NCBI GenBank assembly: GCA_934096015.1
Contig: CAKOLD010000010.1
Location: forward strand, 1 to 29,598
Direction of reading: 5' to 3'
Source: an uncultured Bacilli bacterium
GTDB taxonomy: Bacteria > Bacillota_I > Bacilli_A > RF39 > UBA660
DNA length: 29,598 bases
In this document: positions 8,499 through 15,810 of the stretch, in pieces
Layout: each line of letters begins with the position of its first letter
How positions within the stretch are numbered: the stretch's first letter is position 1
The notes under the pieces: model-generated
What the model saw: only the letters and a program-made list of their open reading frames with translations
The model's database searches: none
Told to the model about the DNA's origin: nothing
Position numbers and translations under genes: made by a program

Positions 8499-10647
8499 CT
8501 TTCTTTATTTCTTTCTTTGGTTTAGGTAAAGCTTCTTTTCTACTTAAATTTAATCTACCTCTGTTATCAAATCCTAAAGCTTTTACTAAAATATCATCTC
8601 CAACATTTAAAACATCACTTGGCTTATTAATGTGTTCATAAGCAATTTGAGAAACATGTACCAACCCTTCACAACCTGGCCACAATTCTACAAATGCCCC
8701 AAAATCTTCTACTTTAGTAACTTTTCCATTATAAACTTTACCAATTTCAACTTCTTTAACAACATCTTCAATCATCTTTATAGTTCTATCAATTATTTCA
8801 TAATCGGTATGATATACAATAACCCTACCATCATCCTCTAAATCAACTTTAACTGCATTTTTATCATTTACTGTACTTACATTACTTGCATCACAAATAA
8901 TTTTAGTAATCATTTCTCCACCACGACCAATAACATCTTTTATTTTGTCAGGATCAATTGTAATAGTCTTAATTTTTGGTGCGTAAGGACTTAATTCTTT
9001 TCTTGGCTCTTCTATAATACTACCCATTAAATCTAAAATCTCTAAACGAGCTTTTTTTGCTTGAGCTAAAGCTTCTTTCAAAATAGCTTTAGTTACACCC
9101 TTGATTTTAATATCCATTTGTAAAGCCGTAATACCCTTTTTAGTACCAGCAACTTTAAAATCCATATCTCCCATATGATCTTCTAATCCTTGAATGTCAG
9201 TTAAGATAGTATATTTTTTACCATTAGTTATAAGACCCATAGCAATTCCAGCAACAGGAGCTTTTATTGGAACGCCGGCAGCCATTAAACTTAAACAACC
9301 AGCACAAATACTTGCTTGACTACTACTTCCATTACTCTCTAAAATTTCTGATACAACTCTTATTGTATAAGGGAATTCTTCCTCTGAAGGAATAACCTGT
9401 AACAAAGCTCTTTCTCCTAAAGCACCATGTCCTATCTCTCTTCTTCCAGGTGCTCCATATCTTCCAGTTTCTCCTACACTAAAAGCTGGAAAATTATAAT
9501 GTAACATAAATCTTTTTGTATCTTCAAGACCTAAGCCATCAAGGATTTGATGCTCACCAATAGCTCCTAAAGTAGTTGTTGCCAACGCCTGAGTTTGTCC
9601 TCTTGTAAATACAGCAGAACCATGTGTACGAGGTAATAAATCTATCATTGCTGAAAGAGGTCTAATCTCATCCATTTTTCTGCCATCTGGACGAATTTTT
9701 TTATCATTAATTAAATATCTTACTTGTTCTCCTTCAATCATTCCAAGAACTTTATTAACTTCTTTTTCAACAATTTCCAAATCTTCTTTTTCTAAATAAG
9801 AATAATCTTCTAATACACTTTCTAGAACTGTACTTTTTACTTCATCTACTTTAGCATAGCTTAATAACTTATCTTTTATTTGAATAGCTTCTAAAATATC
9901 TTGAGTAGCTTTTTCTCTAACTAATTTTTCTACTTCTGGATTTATACTAGCAAGCTCTACATCTATTTTTTCTTTACCAATTTCTTTTATAATTTCTTCT
10001 TCAAATTCACACAATTTTTTAATAGCGTCTTGTGCAAACATTAAAGCGTCAACCATAACACTTTCACTTACTTCTTTACACCCAGCTTCAATCATACAAA
10101 TATCAGTTTTAGTTCCTGCAACAGTAAGTGAAAGTTCACTTTCTTCTAATTGAGAAGCAGTTGGATTTATAATAAATTCTTTACCAATTTTTCCAACAAC
10201 AACTCCTGCAACTGGACCATCAAAAGGTATATCAGATATACCTAAACTTAAACTAGAACCCATTAAAGCAGTCATTTCTGGACTATTATCCGGATCTACT
10301 GACAAAACTGTATTAATAACTTGAACTTCATTTCTAAAATTTTCATCAAACATTGGTCTTATTGGTCTATCTATTAATCTTGCAGCCAAAGTTGCATTTT
10401 CACTTGGTCTACCTTCTCTTTTTATAAATCCTCCAGGAATCTTTCCAACACTATATAATTTTTCATTATAAACAACTGTTAAAGGAAAAAAATCAGCAGT
10501 AACAGTATTATTACTCATTACGCTAGCAGATAAAACCACGGTATCACCATATCTAACTAACACAGCACCATTACTTTGTTTAGCCAACTCTCCATTTTCA
10601 ACAACTATTTTTCTCCCGTAAAAATCTAACTCAAATACTTTTTTCAT
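8476..10647 (-). CDS. pnp: Polyribonucleotide nucleotidyltransferase (PNPase)
   Basis: A phosphorolytic 3'-5' exoribonuclease that degrades RNA to nucleoside diphosphates as a ring-shaped trimer. All expected parts are present in 723 residues: first RNase PH domain, linker, catalytic second RNase PH domain with GRYGAPGRREIGHGALGERA and MDIKIKG (metal-binding aspartates), then a KH domain with IGRGGEMITKI, an S1 domain (VYNGKVTKVEDFGAFVE...GLVHVSQI) and a short Lys/Glu-rich tail. ATG 10647 follows AGGAGA closely. It is downstream of rpsO, the common bacterial order, but separated from it by a hypothetical gene and a terminator. The ORF before it ends 8 bp away, so those two are probably cotranscribed. 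Confidence 0.97.
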   Translation of the reverse strand: MKKVFELDFYGRKIVVENGELAKQSNGAVLVRYGDTVVLSASVMSNNTVTADFFPLTVVYNEKLYSVGKIPGGFIKREGRPSENATLAARLIDRPIRPMFDENFRNEVQVINTVLSVDPDNSPEMTALMGSSLSLGISDIPFDGPVAGVVVGKIGKEFIINPTASQLEESELSLTVAGTKTDICMIEAGCKEVSESVMVDALMFAQDAIKKLCEFEEEIIKEIGKEKIDVELASINPEVEKLVREKATQDILEAIQIKDKLLSYAKVDEVKSTVLESVLEDYSYLEKEDLEIVEKEVNKVLGMIEGEQVRYLINDKKIRPDGRKMDEIRPLSAMIDLLPRTHGSAVFTRGQTQALATTTLGAIGEHQILDGLGLEDTKRFMLHYNFPAFSVGETGRYGAPGRREIGHGALGERALLQVIPSEEEFPYTIRVVSEILESNGSSSQASICAGCLSLMAAGVPIKAPVAGIAMGLITNGKKYTILTDIQGLEDHMGDMDFKVAGTKKGITALQMDIKIKGVTKAILKEALAQAKKARLEILDLMGSIIEEPRKELSPYAPKIKTITIDPDKIKDVIGRGGEMITKIICDASNVSTVNDKNAVKVDLEDDGRVIVYHTDYEIIDRTIKMIEDVVKEVEIGKVYNGKVTKVEDFGAFVELWPGCEGLVHVSQIAYEHINKPSDVLNVGDDILVKALGFDNRGRLNLSRKEALPKPKKEIKKEDSKEDN

Positions 10648-10655
10648 AAAATCTC

Positions 10656-11222
10656 CTATAATTCTTTTCTATAATCATACTTTAATATTTTTCTTTTTGA
10701 TAATGGTTCTGACTCTCTTTCAATCATATAAATGCTATCTATACATAAGGAATTGTCAGTTGCATTATTATAATTAAAACCAGAATAAACTTTTCCAGTT
10801 CTAAAATCTTGATAATTATCTTCATTTTCAATAACAAGGACATTATTTTTAATCTCATTACGAGTTAATTGTGTACCATTAACATCAAAAACTATCCCTT
10901 CCACATCCTCAGTAACTGATTTTGTTGTATAAGTAGCTATATCAACATAACATAATTTTTTTAAATCAATAAGCTGATTTCTATCAGCAGCATATGTTTT
11001 TACTACTTTTCTCTTACTAGCGTGTTTTTTATCAAATTTAAATACTTCCTTAAAAGGAATTAAAGTTCTAGTATCAACATCTCCTATATCAAATCTTTTA
11101 CCAGTTTCCAAATCAACAAAAACAGTATAAGTAGAATCTACACTTAGAAAACCTAAAGTTTTATATAATAATCTCTCATCACCATTTTTAGTATAACCTA
11201 AATAAACTTTATCTAATTTCAT
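10656..11222 (-). CDS. Hypothetical protein between rpsO and pnp
   Basis: 188 residues from ATG 11222, chosen because GAGGTGG lies four bases upstream; a longer frame from GTG 11246 would begin inside the rpsO terminator. It is a soluble, mixed-charge protein with many Tyr, Asp and Lys, no signal peptide, no membrane segment and no motif I recognise. A repeated theme of TGK plus aromatic residues (ETGKRFDIG near 48, RTGKVYSGF near 155) suggests a small beta-rich fold, but that is only impression. It ends 8 bp before pnp and probably shares its transcript. Function unknown. Confidence 0.75.
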   Translation of the reverse strand: MKLDKVYLGYTKNGDERLLYKTLGFLSVDSTYTVFVDLETGKRFDIGDVDTRTLIPFKEVFKFDKKHASKRKVVKTYAADRNQLIDLKKLCYVDIATYTTKSVTEDVEGIVFDVNGTQLTRNEIKNNVLVIENEDNYQDFRTGKVYSGFNYNNATDNSLCIDSIYMIERESEPLSKRKILKYDYRKEL

Positions 11223-11234
11223 AACCCACCTCAT

Positions 11235-11261
11235 AAAAAAAGACACTAAAAAATAAGTGCC
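11235..11261 (-). terminator. Terminator or attenuator after rpsO
   Basis: Minus strand GGCACT (11261-11256) pairs with AGTGTC (11247-11242) with one G-U pair around an 8-nt loop, then a T7 tract. The stem begins at the rpsO stop codon. With only a six-pair stem it probably leaks, which would allow some readthrough into the hypothetical gene and pnp, for which I see no promoter of their own. Confidence 0.65.
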
Positions 11262-11530
11262 TACTTTCTTAAATTTAAACTTTTAATTAATTCACGATAT
11301 GCTACTACATCATTCTTTTTCAAGTAATCTAATAAACTTCTTCTTTTACCAACTTTCATTAGTAAACCTCTTTTTGAATGAAAATCATGAATATGAACTT
11401 TTAAATGTTCAGTTAAATCATTAATTTCTTCAGTAAGAATAGCAACTTGAACTGCAGTAGATCCTGAATCTTTAGAATCTTTACCAAATTGTTTTACCAA
11501 TTCAGCTTTTCTTTCTTTAGTTACAGCCAT
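11261..11530 (-). CDS. rpsO: Ribosomal protein uS15
   Basis: Primary 16S rRNA-binding protein of the small-subunit platform. 89 residues, exactly the family length, with the hallmark segments DSGSTAVQVAILTEEINDLTEHL and HDFHSKRGLLMKVGKRRSLLDYLKK. It has a strong AAGGAGG ribosome-binding site, its own promoter (11613-11641) and a roughly 75-base leader containing a palindrome. In several bacteria S15 represses its own translation through a leader structure; whether this leader does so is not shown by sequence alone. Confidence 0.98.
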   Translation of the reverse strand: MAVTKERKAELVKQFGKDSKDSGSTAVQVAILTEEINDLTEHLKVHIHDFHSKRGLLMKVGKRRSLLDYLKKNDVVAYRELIKSLNLRK

Positions 11531-11555
11531 TTATTTTTCCTCCTTATATAATATC

Positions 11556-11565
11556 CGTTATAACG
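11556..11565. promoter_or_regulatory. Palindrome in the rpsO leader
   Basis: CGTTATAACG is a perfect 10-bp palindrome 26 bases upstream of the rpsO start codon, in the predicted 5' untranslated region. It could be part of an S15 autoregulatory structure; that is inference, and the palindrome alone is too short to form a stable hairpin. Confidence 0.35.
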
Positions 11566-11612
11566 TAGTAAGAAATTGGAGATTTTTCAAACCAAGTTAA
11601 AACTTCAAATAC

Positions 11613-11641
11613 ATTATATAATATATTTTTTTAAAATGCAA
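11613..11641 (-). promoter_or_regulatory. rpsO promoter
   Basis: Minus strand TTGCAT (11641-11636), 17-nt spacer, TATAAT (11618-11613). It fills the gap just below the upstream small gene and gives a leader of about 75 bases. Confidence 0.75.
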
Positions 11642-11642
11642 A

Positions 11643-11927
11643 TTATTTATCATTTTTCATCTCATCAATCTCCTTTTTCATAGCACAAATCATCTTTTCC
11701 AACATAATTATAGTATCATTAACAGAATAATTTTGATCATTCACTTGTCTACGTTCATCCTGAACTTGTTTATAAAAAGCATTAGTACAAAGAACTTGGG
11801 CCGTAAGCATCAACCAATTTCCTAAAGCATTTTGTTCATTAGCAGTCATATCATCTATTAATAAATATCCTACTGCAACAGCACTTAAAGAAAATAATTT
11901 AGGAGGAACATTTGGAATTATACTCAT
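11643..11927 (-). CDS. Small conserved-looking protein, unknown function
   Basis: 94 residues starting MSIIPNVPPKLFSLSAVAVGYLL with a strong GGAGGG ribosome-binding site. Residues 12-23 and 38-50 are hydrophobic but interrupted by IDDMTANEQNALGNW, and the C-terminal half (about 60-94) is a charged coiled-coil-like helix. I have the impression that small proteins with the PPKLFSL...LIDDLTANEQNALGNW pattern occur widely in clostridia and bacilli as uncharacterised proteins; this is memory, not a search. It stands alone next to the rpsO promoter and divergent to the ABC importer operon. Confidence 0.75.
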   Translation of the reverse strand: MSIIPNVPPKLFSLSAVAVGYLLIDDMTANEQNALGNWLMLTAQVLCTNAFYKQVQDERRQVNDQNYSVNDTIIMLEKMICAMKKEIDEMKNDK

Positions 11928-11981
11928 AAACCCTCCTACTACTATTAAATTTTATGTTTATAAAAAACAAATAAAACAATT

Positions 11982-12010
11982 TTCACGCAAAATAAAAACA
12001 GGAATATAAT
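11982..12010 (+). promoter_or_regulatory. Promoter of the ABC importer operon
   Basis: TTCACG (11982-11987), 17-nt spacer, TATAAT (12005-12010), about 25 bases before the ATG of the binding protein. The leader is too short for a riboswitch. Confidence 0.55.
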
Positions 12011-12035
12011 ACTATATAAAATTAAGGGAGGTTTT

Positions 12036-13025
12036 ATGAAAAAACATATTATAACGAGTTTAATTATTATTGTATGTTTAATATTACTTATATTATCACC
12101 ATTATTAAAAAATAATAAACAAGATAATAATTTAACAAAAGTAAGAGTTGCAGAGGTGACTCACAGTGCTTTTTATGCACCATTCTATGTAGCAATCGAA
12201 AACAATTATTTCAAAAATAATGGAATAGATATTGATTTAATACTTACAAGTGGAGCTAATAATGTTACTGCCGCAGTATTATCAAAAGATGTAGAAATAG
12301 GTTTCTGTGGCCCAGAAGCAACTATATATATTTATAATGAAGGAGAAAAAGATTATATTCAATCTTTTGCAGGATTAACAAAAAGAGATGGACAATTTCT
12401 AGTTAGTAGAAAAAAAATAGAAAACTTTAAATTCAATATGTTAGAAGGAAAAGAAATATTAGCAGGAAGAGTTGGTGGAATGCCTATTCTAAATTTCCAA
12501 AACGCCTTAGATAAAACTAATACAGATGCTAAAAAAATAAATATTAATACGTCAATAGACTTTGCATCACTAACAGGAACTTTTATAGCAGGTACAGGAG
12601 ATTTTGTTAATTTATTTGAACCAAATGCCACTAAAATAGAAAAAGAAGGTTATGGTTACATAGTAGCTTCTATCGGAAAATACAGTGGTGAAATGCCATA
12701 CACTGCATTCAACGCCAGAAAAAGTTACATTAATGATAATAAAGAATTAATTAAAAAATTTACCAACTCTATTAATGAAGGATTAAACTTTGTAAAAAAC
12801 AATACTTCAAAAACTATTGCAGACACTATAATAAATCAATTCCCAGACACTTCAAAGAACGATTTAGAAACAATCATAGAACGTTATAAAGAAGCAGATT
12901 CATGGTTAGAAACACCATATATAACAGAAAAAAGTTTCAAAAATCTTGAAGACATAATGATTAAAGATAATCAAATATCAAAATATGTTCCATATAACAA
13001 ATTAATAAATAATTTCTATGAATAA
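12036..13025 (+). CDS. ABC importer substrate-binding protein (NMT1/SsuA-like)
   Basis: Extracytoplasmic solute-binding protein of the family that serves importers for sulfonates, nitrate or pyrimidine thiamine precursors. Seen: an N-terminal hydrophobic segment (residues 5-24), then VRVAEVTHSAFYAPFYVAIENNYFKNNGIDIDL, the classical NMT1/SsuA opening, and a GTGDFVNLFEP-like ligand-cleft region near 190. There is no lipobox cysteine at the usual place, so it is likely held by an uncleaved N-terminal anchor rather than a lipid. GGGAGG precedes ATG 12036. Its last 8 bp overlap the ATPase start, so the two are translationally coupled. The substrate cannot be told from the sequence. Confidence 0.85.
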   Translation: MKKHIITSLIIIVCLILLILSPLLKNNKQDNNLTKVRVAEVTHSAFYAPFYVAIENNYFKNNGIDIDLILTSGANNVTAAVLSKDVEIGFCGPEATIYIYNEGEKDYIQSFAGLTKRDGQFLVSRKKIENFKFNMLEGKEILAGRVGGMPILNFQNALDKTNTDAKKININTSIDFASLTGTFIAGTGDFVNLFEPNATKIEKEGYGYIVASIGKYSGEMPYTAFNARKSYINDNKELIKKFTNSINEGLNFVKNNTSKTIADTIINQFPDTSKNDLETIIERYKEADSWLETPYITEKSFKNLEDIMIKDNQISKYVPYNKLINNFYE

Positions 13026-13449
13026 TATTTTAGAAGTTAAAAATCTTAAAAAAAGTTATAACACAGTACAAGGAGAAATAGAAGCAATTAAAGATATAAC
13101 ATTCTCTTTAAAAGAAAATGAAATATTAGGAATAGTTGGATCTAGTGGATGTGGAAAAAGTACTCTACTTTCAATTCTTTCAAATTTAGAACATCCAACA
13201 GATGGTTTAATAAATTATAAAATTGATAATCCAAAAATTGGTTATATGATGCAAAGCGATGCTCTATTTCCATGGTTAACCATATTAGATAATGCTTTAC
13301 TAGGTTTAAAAATAGAAAATAATCTAACTAAAGAAAATATTGAATATGTAAAAAATCTTTTAGAAACCTATGGTCTAAAAGATTTTATGAAAAAATATCC
13401 AGAAAGTTTATCTGGTGGTATGAAACAAAGAGTTGCTTGTATAAGATAA
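13018..13449 (+). pseudogene. 5' half of the importer ATPase, cut by the recombinase element
   Basis: This frame holds the N-terminal 140 codons of an SsuB/TauB-like ABC ATPase: Walker A GSSGCGKST near residue 42, Q-loop MMQSDALFPWLT, and signature LSGGMKQRVA. It then enters the element after the Ala codon at 13435-13437 and stops four codons later (CIR-stop). It lacks Walker B, D-loop and H-loop, so it cannot hydrolyse ATP alone. Removing one element unit (13431-17336) joins it in frame to 17338-17673, giving a 249-codon ATPase of normal length. It has no clear ribosome-binding site and overlaps the binding protein gene. Confidence 0.93.
13431..13438 (+). repeat. Left copy of the attachment-site core (attL)
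   Basis: AGTTGCTT, repeated directly at 17337-17344. On its left is ATPase coding sequence, on its right element DNA. The proposed crossover dinucleotide is GT at 13432-13433. Confidence 0.85.
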
Positions 13450-13454
13450 ACACA

Positions 13455-14003
13455 CTACTTTATATATATACCCAAATAATTTGATAATTCTTTTTCTAAT
13501 AAATGAATATTTCTTTTAATTAATAATAAATCAATTATATCTGCAATAGCATTTATTAATAATACTGAACCTAGTAATACAGTAATAACATTTAAGCTTT
13601 TAACAGGATATAAAATCATTATAAATCCACATAAAATGCTAATTAAAGATAATATAGTTGATAATAAACGATAACTACTATCATTTAAAAACATTCCAAC
13701 CCTCATCTTTAAAACTCCTCCTATTATAAACCATATCCCTAACACAATAGGTATTACAATTTTAATATAATCAGGTTTTATAATAATCGCAACTCCTACT
13801 AATAACATCAAAATTGCTGAAAAATCTAACCTTTTTCCATAAATTAAAAATACAATCCCATTTAATATGAATATTGCTCCTATTAAATAAGCTATTAAAC
13901 TCATAGAAATATCAGGTACTAAAAATAATATTAAACCAAAAATACCCAATAAAATAGAATTAACAATCGCTGAATAAATATATTCATTTATAATCTTCTT
14001 CAT
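13455..14003 (-). CDS. DUF308/HdeD-like membrane protein
   Basis: 182 residues with about six hydrophobic segments in pairs, including GIFGLILFLVPDISMSLIAYLIGAIFILNGI, the repeated pattern of the HdeD/DUF308 family. In E. coli HdeD is a membrane protein linked to acid resistance; most members are uncharacterised. It is the leftmost cargo gene of the element and reads toward the left attachment site, its stop codon lying 16 bp from the core. It is divergent from the TetR gene with a 130-bp shared regulatory region containing an inverted repeat, which suggests TetR control. AAAGG upstream of ATG 14003 is a modest ribosome-binding site. Confidence 0.8.
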   Translation of the reverse strand: MKKIINEYIYSAIVNSILLGIFGLILFLVPDISMSLIAYLIGAIFILNGIVFLIYGKRLDFSAILMLLVGVAIIIKPDYIKIVIPIVLGIWFIIGGVLKMRVGMFLNDSSYRLLSTILSLISILCGFIMILYPVKSLNVITVLLGSVLLINAIADIIDLLLIKRNIHLLEKELSNYLGIYIK

Positions 14004-14056
14004 AACATCAACCTTTCTACCTAAAGTTTAACCCATTAAAAAAAATATTCTACAAC

Positions 14057-14072
14057 CAAAAGAACACTTTTG
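14057..14072. promoter_or_regulatory. Inverted repeat between hdeD-like and tetR genes, candidate operator
   Basis: CAAAAG-AACA-CTTTTG, perfect 6-bp arms with a 4-bp centre. It lies just upstream (on the minus strand) of a TAGAAT -10-like box (14052-14047) for the membrane protein gene and about 40 bp upstream of the tetR -10. Position and symmetry suit a TetR operator; binding is inferred. Confidence 0.4.
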
Positions 14073-14109
14073 TATGATATCCAACAAATTTAAAAATATG
14101 TCTAAATTA

Positions 14110-14118
14110 TGATATAAT
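14110..14118 (+). promoter_or_regulatory. Extended -10 promoter of tetR
   Basis: TGATATAAT matches the extended -10 consensus TGnTATAAT, 15 bases before the tetR start codon. No good -35 box is seen. Confidence 0.6.
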
Positions 14119-14133
14119 AAATTTGGTGATTAT

Positions 14134-14619
14134 ATGGATCTAAGAGTAATAAAAACTAAAAAAAGTATAGAAGAATCTTTACTAGAGTTAATGTCTACTA
14201 AATCATTTGAAAGTATAAAAGTTTCCGAAATTTGTGAGAAAGCTTTAATAAATAGATCAACCTTTTATACATACTATCAAGATAAATATGATTTATTAAT
14301 GAATATTATTAACGAAATAAAAAACAACTTAAATATTAATAATAAAATAAAAGATAAAAACTATTACTTAGAAGTAATTTCAAAAATACTAGATCATATT
14401 GAAAATAAAAAAAACTTATATTCCAAAATATTAGAACACAATCAAAATAGTTTTATAATAGATATTTTATATAACGTTTTAGATAATAATATAAATAATA
14501 CTATAGAAACCAAATTCTATTTAGGAGGAACAATAAGTGTATGTTTATATTGGATAAACCAAAAAAACAATTACACAAAAGAAGATATAATTAACTATTT
14601 AAATAATCTTATAAATTAA
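14134..14619 (+). CDS. TetR/AcrR-family transcriptional regulator
   Basis: 161 residues. The N-terminal 50 residues are a typical TetR helix-turn-helix: KTKKSIEESLLELMSTKSFESIKVSEICEKA followed by INRSTFYTYYQDKYDLL. The C-terminal ligand or dimer domain is short and Asn/Ile-rich, as in the small TetR proteins of clostridia and bacilli. GGTGA precedes ATG 14134 by four bases. It is divergent from the DUF308/HdeD-like gene and most likely controls it, itself, or both. It is element cargo, so it could also sense a signal relevant to integration or excision, but nothing in the sequence shows that. Confidence 0.88.
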   Translation: MDLRVIKTKKSIEESLLELMSTKSFESIKVSEICEKALINRSTFYTYYQDKYDLLMNIINEIKNNLNINNKIKDKNYYLEVISKILDHIENKKNLYSKILEHNQNSFIIDILYNVLDNNINNTIETKFYLGGTISVCLYWINQKNNYTKEDIINYLNNLIN

Positions 14620-14645
14620 AAAAGAATGATTAACCATTCTTTTTT
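14618..14645. terminator. Bidirectional terminator between tetR and the two-TM gene
   Basis: AAAAAAGAATG pairs perfectly with CATTCTTTTTT (14618-14628 with 14635-14645), 11 bp with a 6-nt loop. Each strand has a terminal T6, so it can stop transcripts of both converging genes. It overlaps the tetR stop codon and the stop of the opposing gene. Confidence 0.9.
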
Positions 14646-15598
14646 AATTTTTTAAAATAATTAATATTATCATCAGTATATCCCAATTTAATATTAGAAT
14701 TATATTCACTAGTCTTCTTCATAATTTCTAAAAACATCTCTTTATTTTTAAATATATTACCAATTTGATTTGATTTAAAATCCTTTGTTACTGCAATTAA
14801 TGAAATACCAGTTTCTACCCTATTATAATACCTATTAACAGTATACATCCATAAAATATCATTATAATCTAAAACAGTTAAACCATATAAAGTTGAAATT
14901 AAATACTTCCTAGTTAAATATATTCTTGCATCCCTATATTCTAAAGTATCACTTTCATTAATTAAACTTTCTAACATTGATAAATCATATTTTTTTAAAG
15001 TCTTCTTATATTTACATAAAGAAATAATAAACAATAAAATACATATTAACATAAAAGTAAAACAAATAATTGCAGCAGCATTTGATATAGAAACAAAATT
15101 AGTATACGGAGTCAATTCTATATCCATATAAGTACTTCCTAAATAATCTTCATAATTATCATTAGTAAGCTTAAAATTAGAATCATTTCCCTCATTATAA
15201 GTATCAATAGCTAATTTTTTAAGTTCACTTGGTGTTTCCAATAAATATCCCTTTACTTGATAAGAAAACGCTTCACCCTTATCATAAATATTCTTTATAT
15301 CATTAAAAACTCTATCAGTAAGTCTTACTATATACATATAGTTAGAATCACTAACAAAATAATATTTATACTTTTTATCATTTTTCTCCTCAACACCAAA
15401 TTCATAAGGTAAATCAGTAATATTTAAAGAAACATAAGCATCACTAGCATCCTTACTTTCTTTTATTAATTCATGATAATCAAAACATTCATCTTTTTTA
15501 TCAGTATAATAAGTTCCTATTCCTAAAAAAGCAATAATACCAACCAATAAAAATATAGCTATAAATAGCATTTTCTTACTTAATTTTAATGTTCTCAT
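14630..15598 (-). CDS. Two-TM membrane protein of unknown function
   Basis: 322 residues. One hydrophobic helix near the N-terminus (about 10-28), an exterior region of about 140 residues rich in Tyr and Asp, a second helix (about 170-193) and a cytoplasmic tail. The tail contains YLTRKYLISTLYGLTVLDYNDILWMY, reminiscent of uncharacterised Firmicutes membrane proteins with a PH-like tail; that resemblance is from memory. AGGAG lies nine bases before ATG 15598. It is cargo of the recombinase element, shares the bidirectional terminator with tetR, and diverges from the recombinase. I cannot assign a function. Confidence 0.8.
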   Translation of the reverse strand: MRTLKLSKKMLFIAIFLLVGIIAFLGIGTYYTDKKDECFDYHELIKESKDASDAYVSLNITDLPYEFGVEEKNDKKYKYYFVSDSNYMYIVRLTDRVFNDIKNIYDKGEAFSYQVKGYLLETPSELKKLAIDTYNEGNDSNFKLTNDNYEDYLGSTYMDIELTPYTNFVSISNAAAIICFTFMLICILLFIISLCKYKKTLKKYDLSMLESLINESDTLEYRDARIYLTRKYLISTLYGLTVLDYNDILWMYTVNRYYNRVETGISLIAVTKDFKSNQIGNIFKNKEMFLEIMKKTSEYNSNIKLGYTDDNINYFKKLKKNG

Positions 15599-15619
15599 AA
15601 TATACTCCTCACTACGTTA

Positions 15620-15648
15620 AGTTTAATAGTTTTTTTCTTAAAAATCAA
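15620..15648 (-). promoter_or_regulatory. Promoter of the two-TM membrane protein gene
   Basis: Minus strand TTGATT (15648-15643), 17-nt spacer, TAAACT (15625-15620). Each box deviates at two positions or fewer from consensus. Confidence 0.5.
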
Positions 15649-15693
15649 GCATTTAAATAACTATAAAAAATATACTTAAATAAGGTGATTTAT

Positions 15694-15810
15694 ATAAAAA
15701 AATATAATTATAAAATAATTAACATTAATAAAAAAATAAATACTAACTTAAAATTATTAATAAATAAAAAAATATTAAATATTATAAAATTAAAGAAAAA
15801 TAATGAATGA
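15694..15810 (+). CDS. Possible 38-aa leader peptide coupled to the recombinase
   Basis: An open frame with no ATG. AAGGTGA at 15682-15688 is a good ribosome-binding site, and five bases later stands ATA (15694), in frame with 38 codons that end in a TGA overlapping the recombinase ATG (ATGAATGA). A GTG at 15685 is in frame but is part of the ribosome-binding site. The peptide would be very Lys/Asn/Ile/Leu-rich, which is also what random AT-rich DNA encodes. If real, it would start with a rare AUA codon and couple translation to the recombinase, which has no good ribosome-binding site of its own. The alternative is a degraded or untranslated leader. Confidence 0.3.
   Translation: MKKYNYKIININKKINTNLKLLINKKILNIIKLKKNNE

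Noticed and set aside
11928..12035. A thiamine or other riboswitch before the importer operon
   Set aside because: Only about 20 bases separate the -10 box from the ribosome-binding site; there is no room and no recognisable aptamer.
13018..13449. A functional stand-alone half ATPase
   Set aside because: It lacks Walker B, the catalytic Glu and the H-loop, and its last three residues are encoded by the element.
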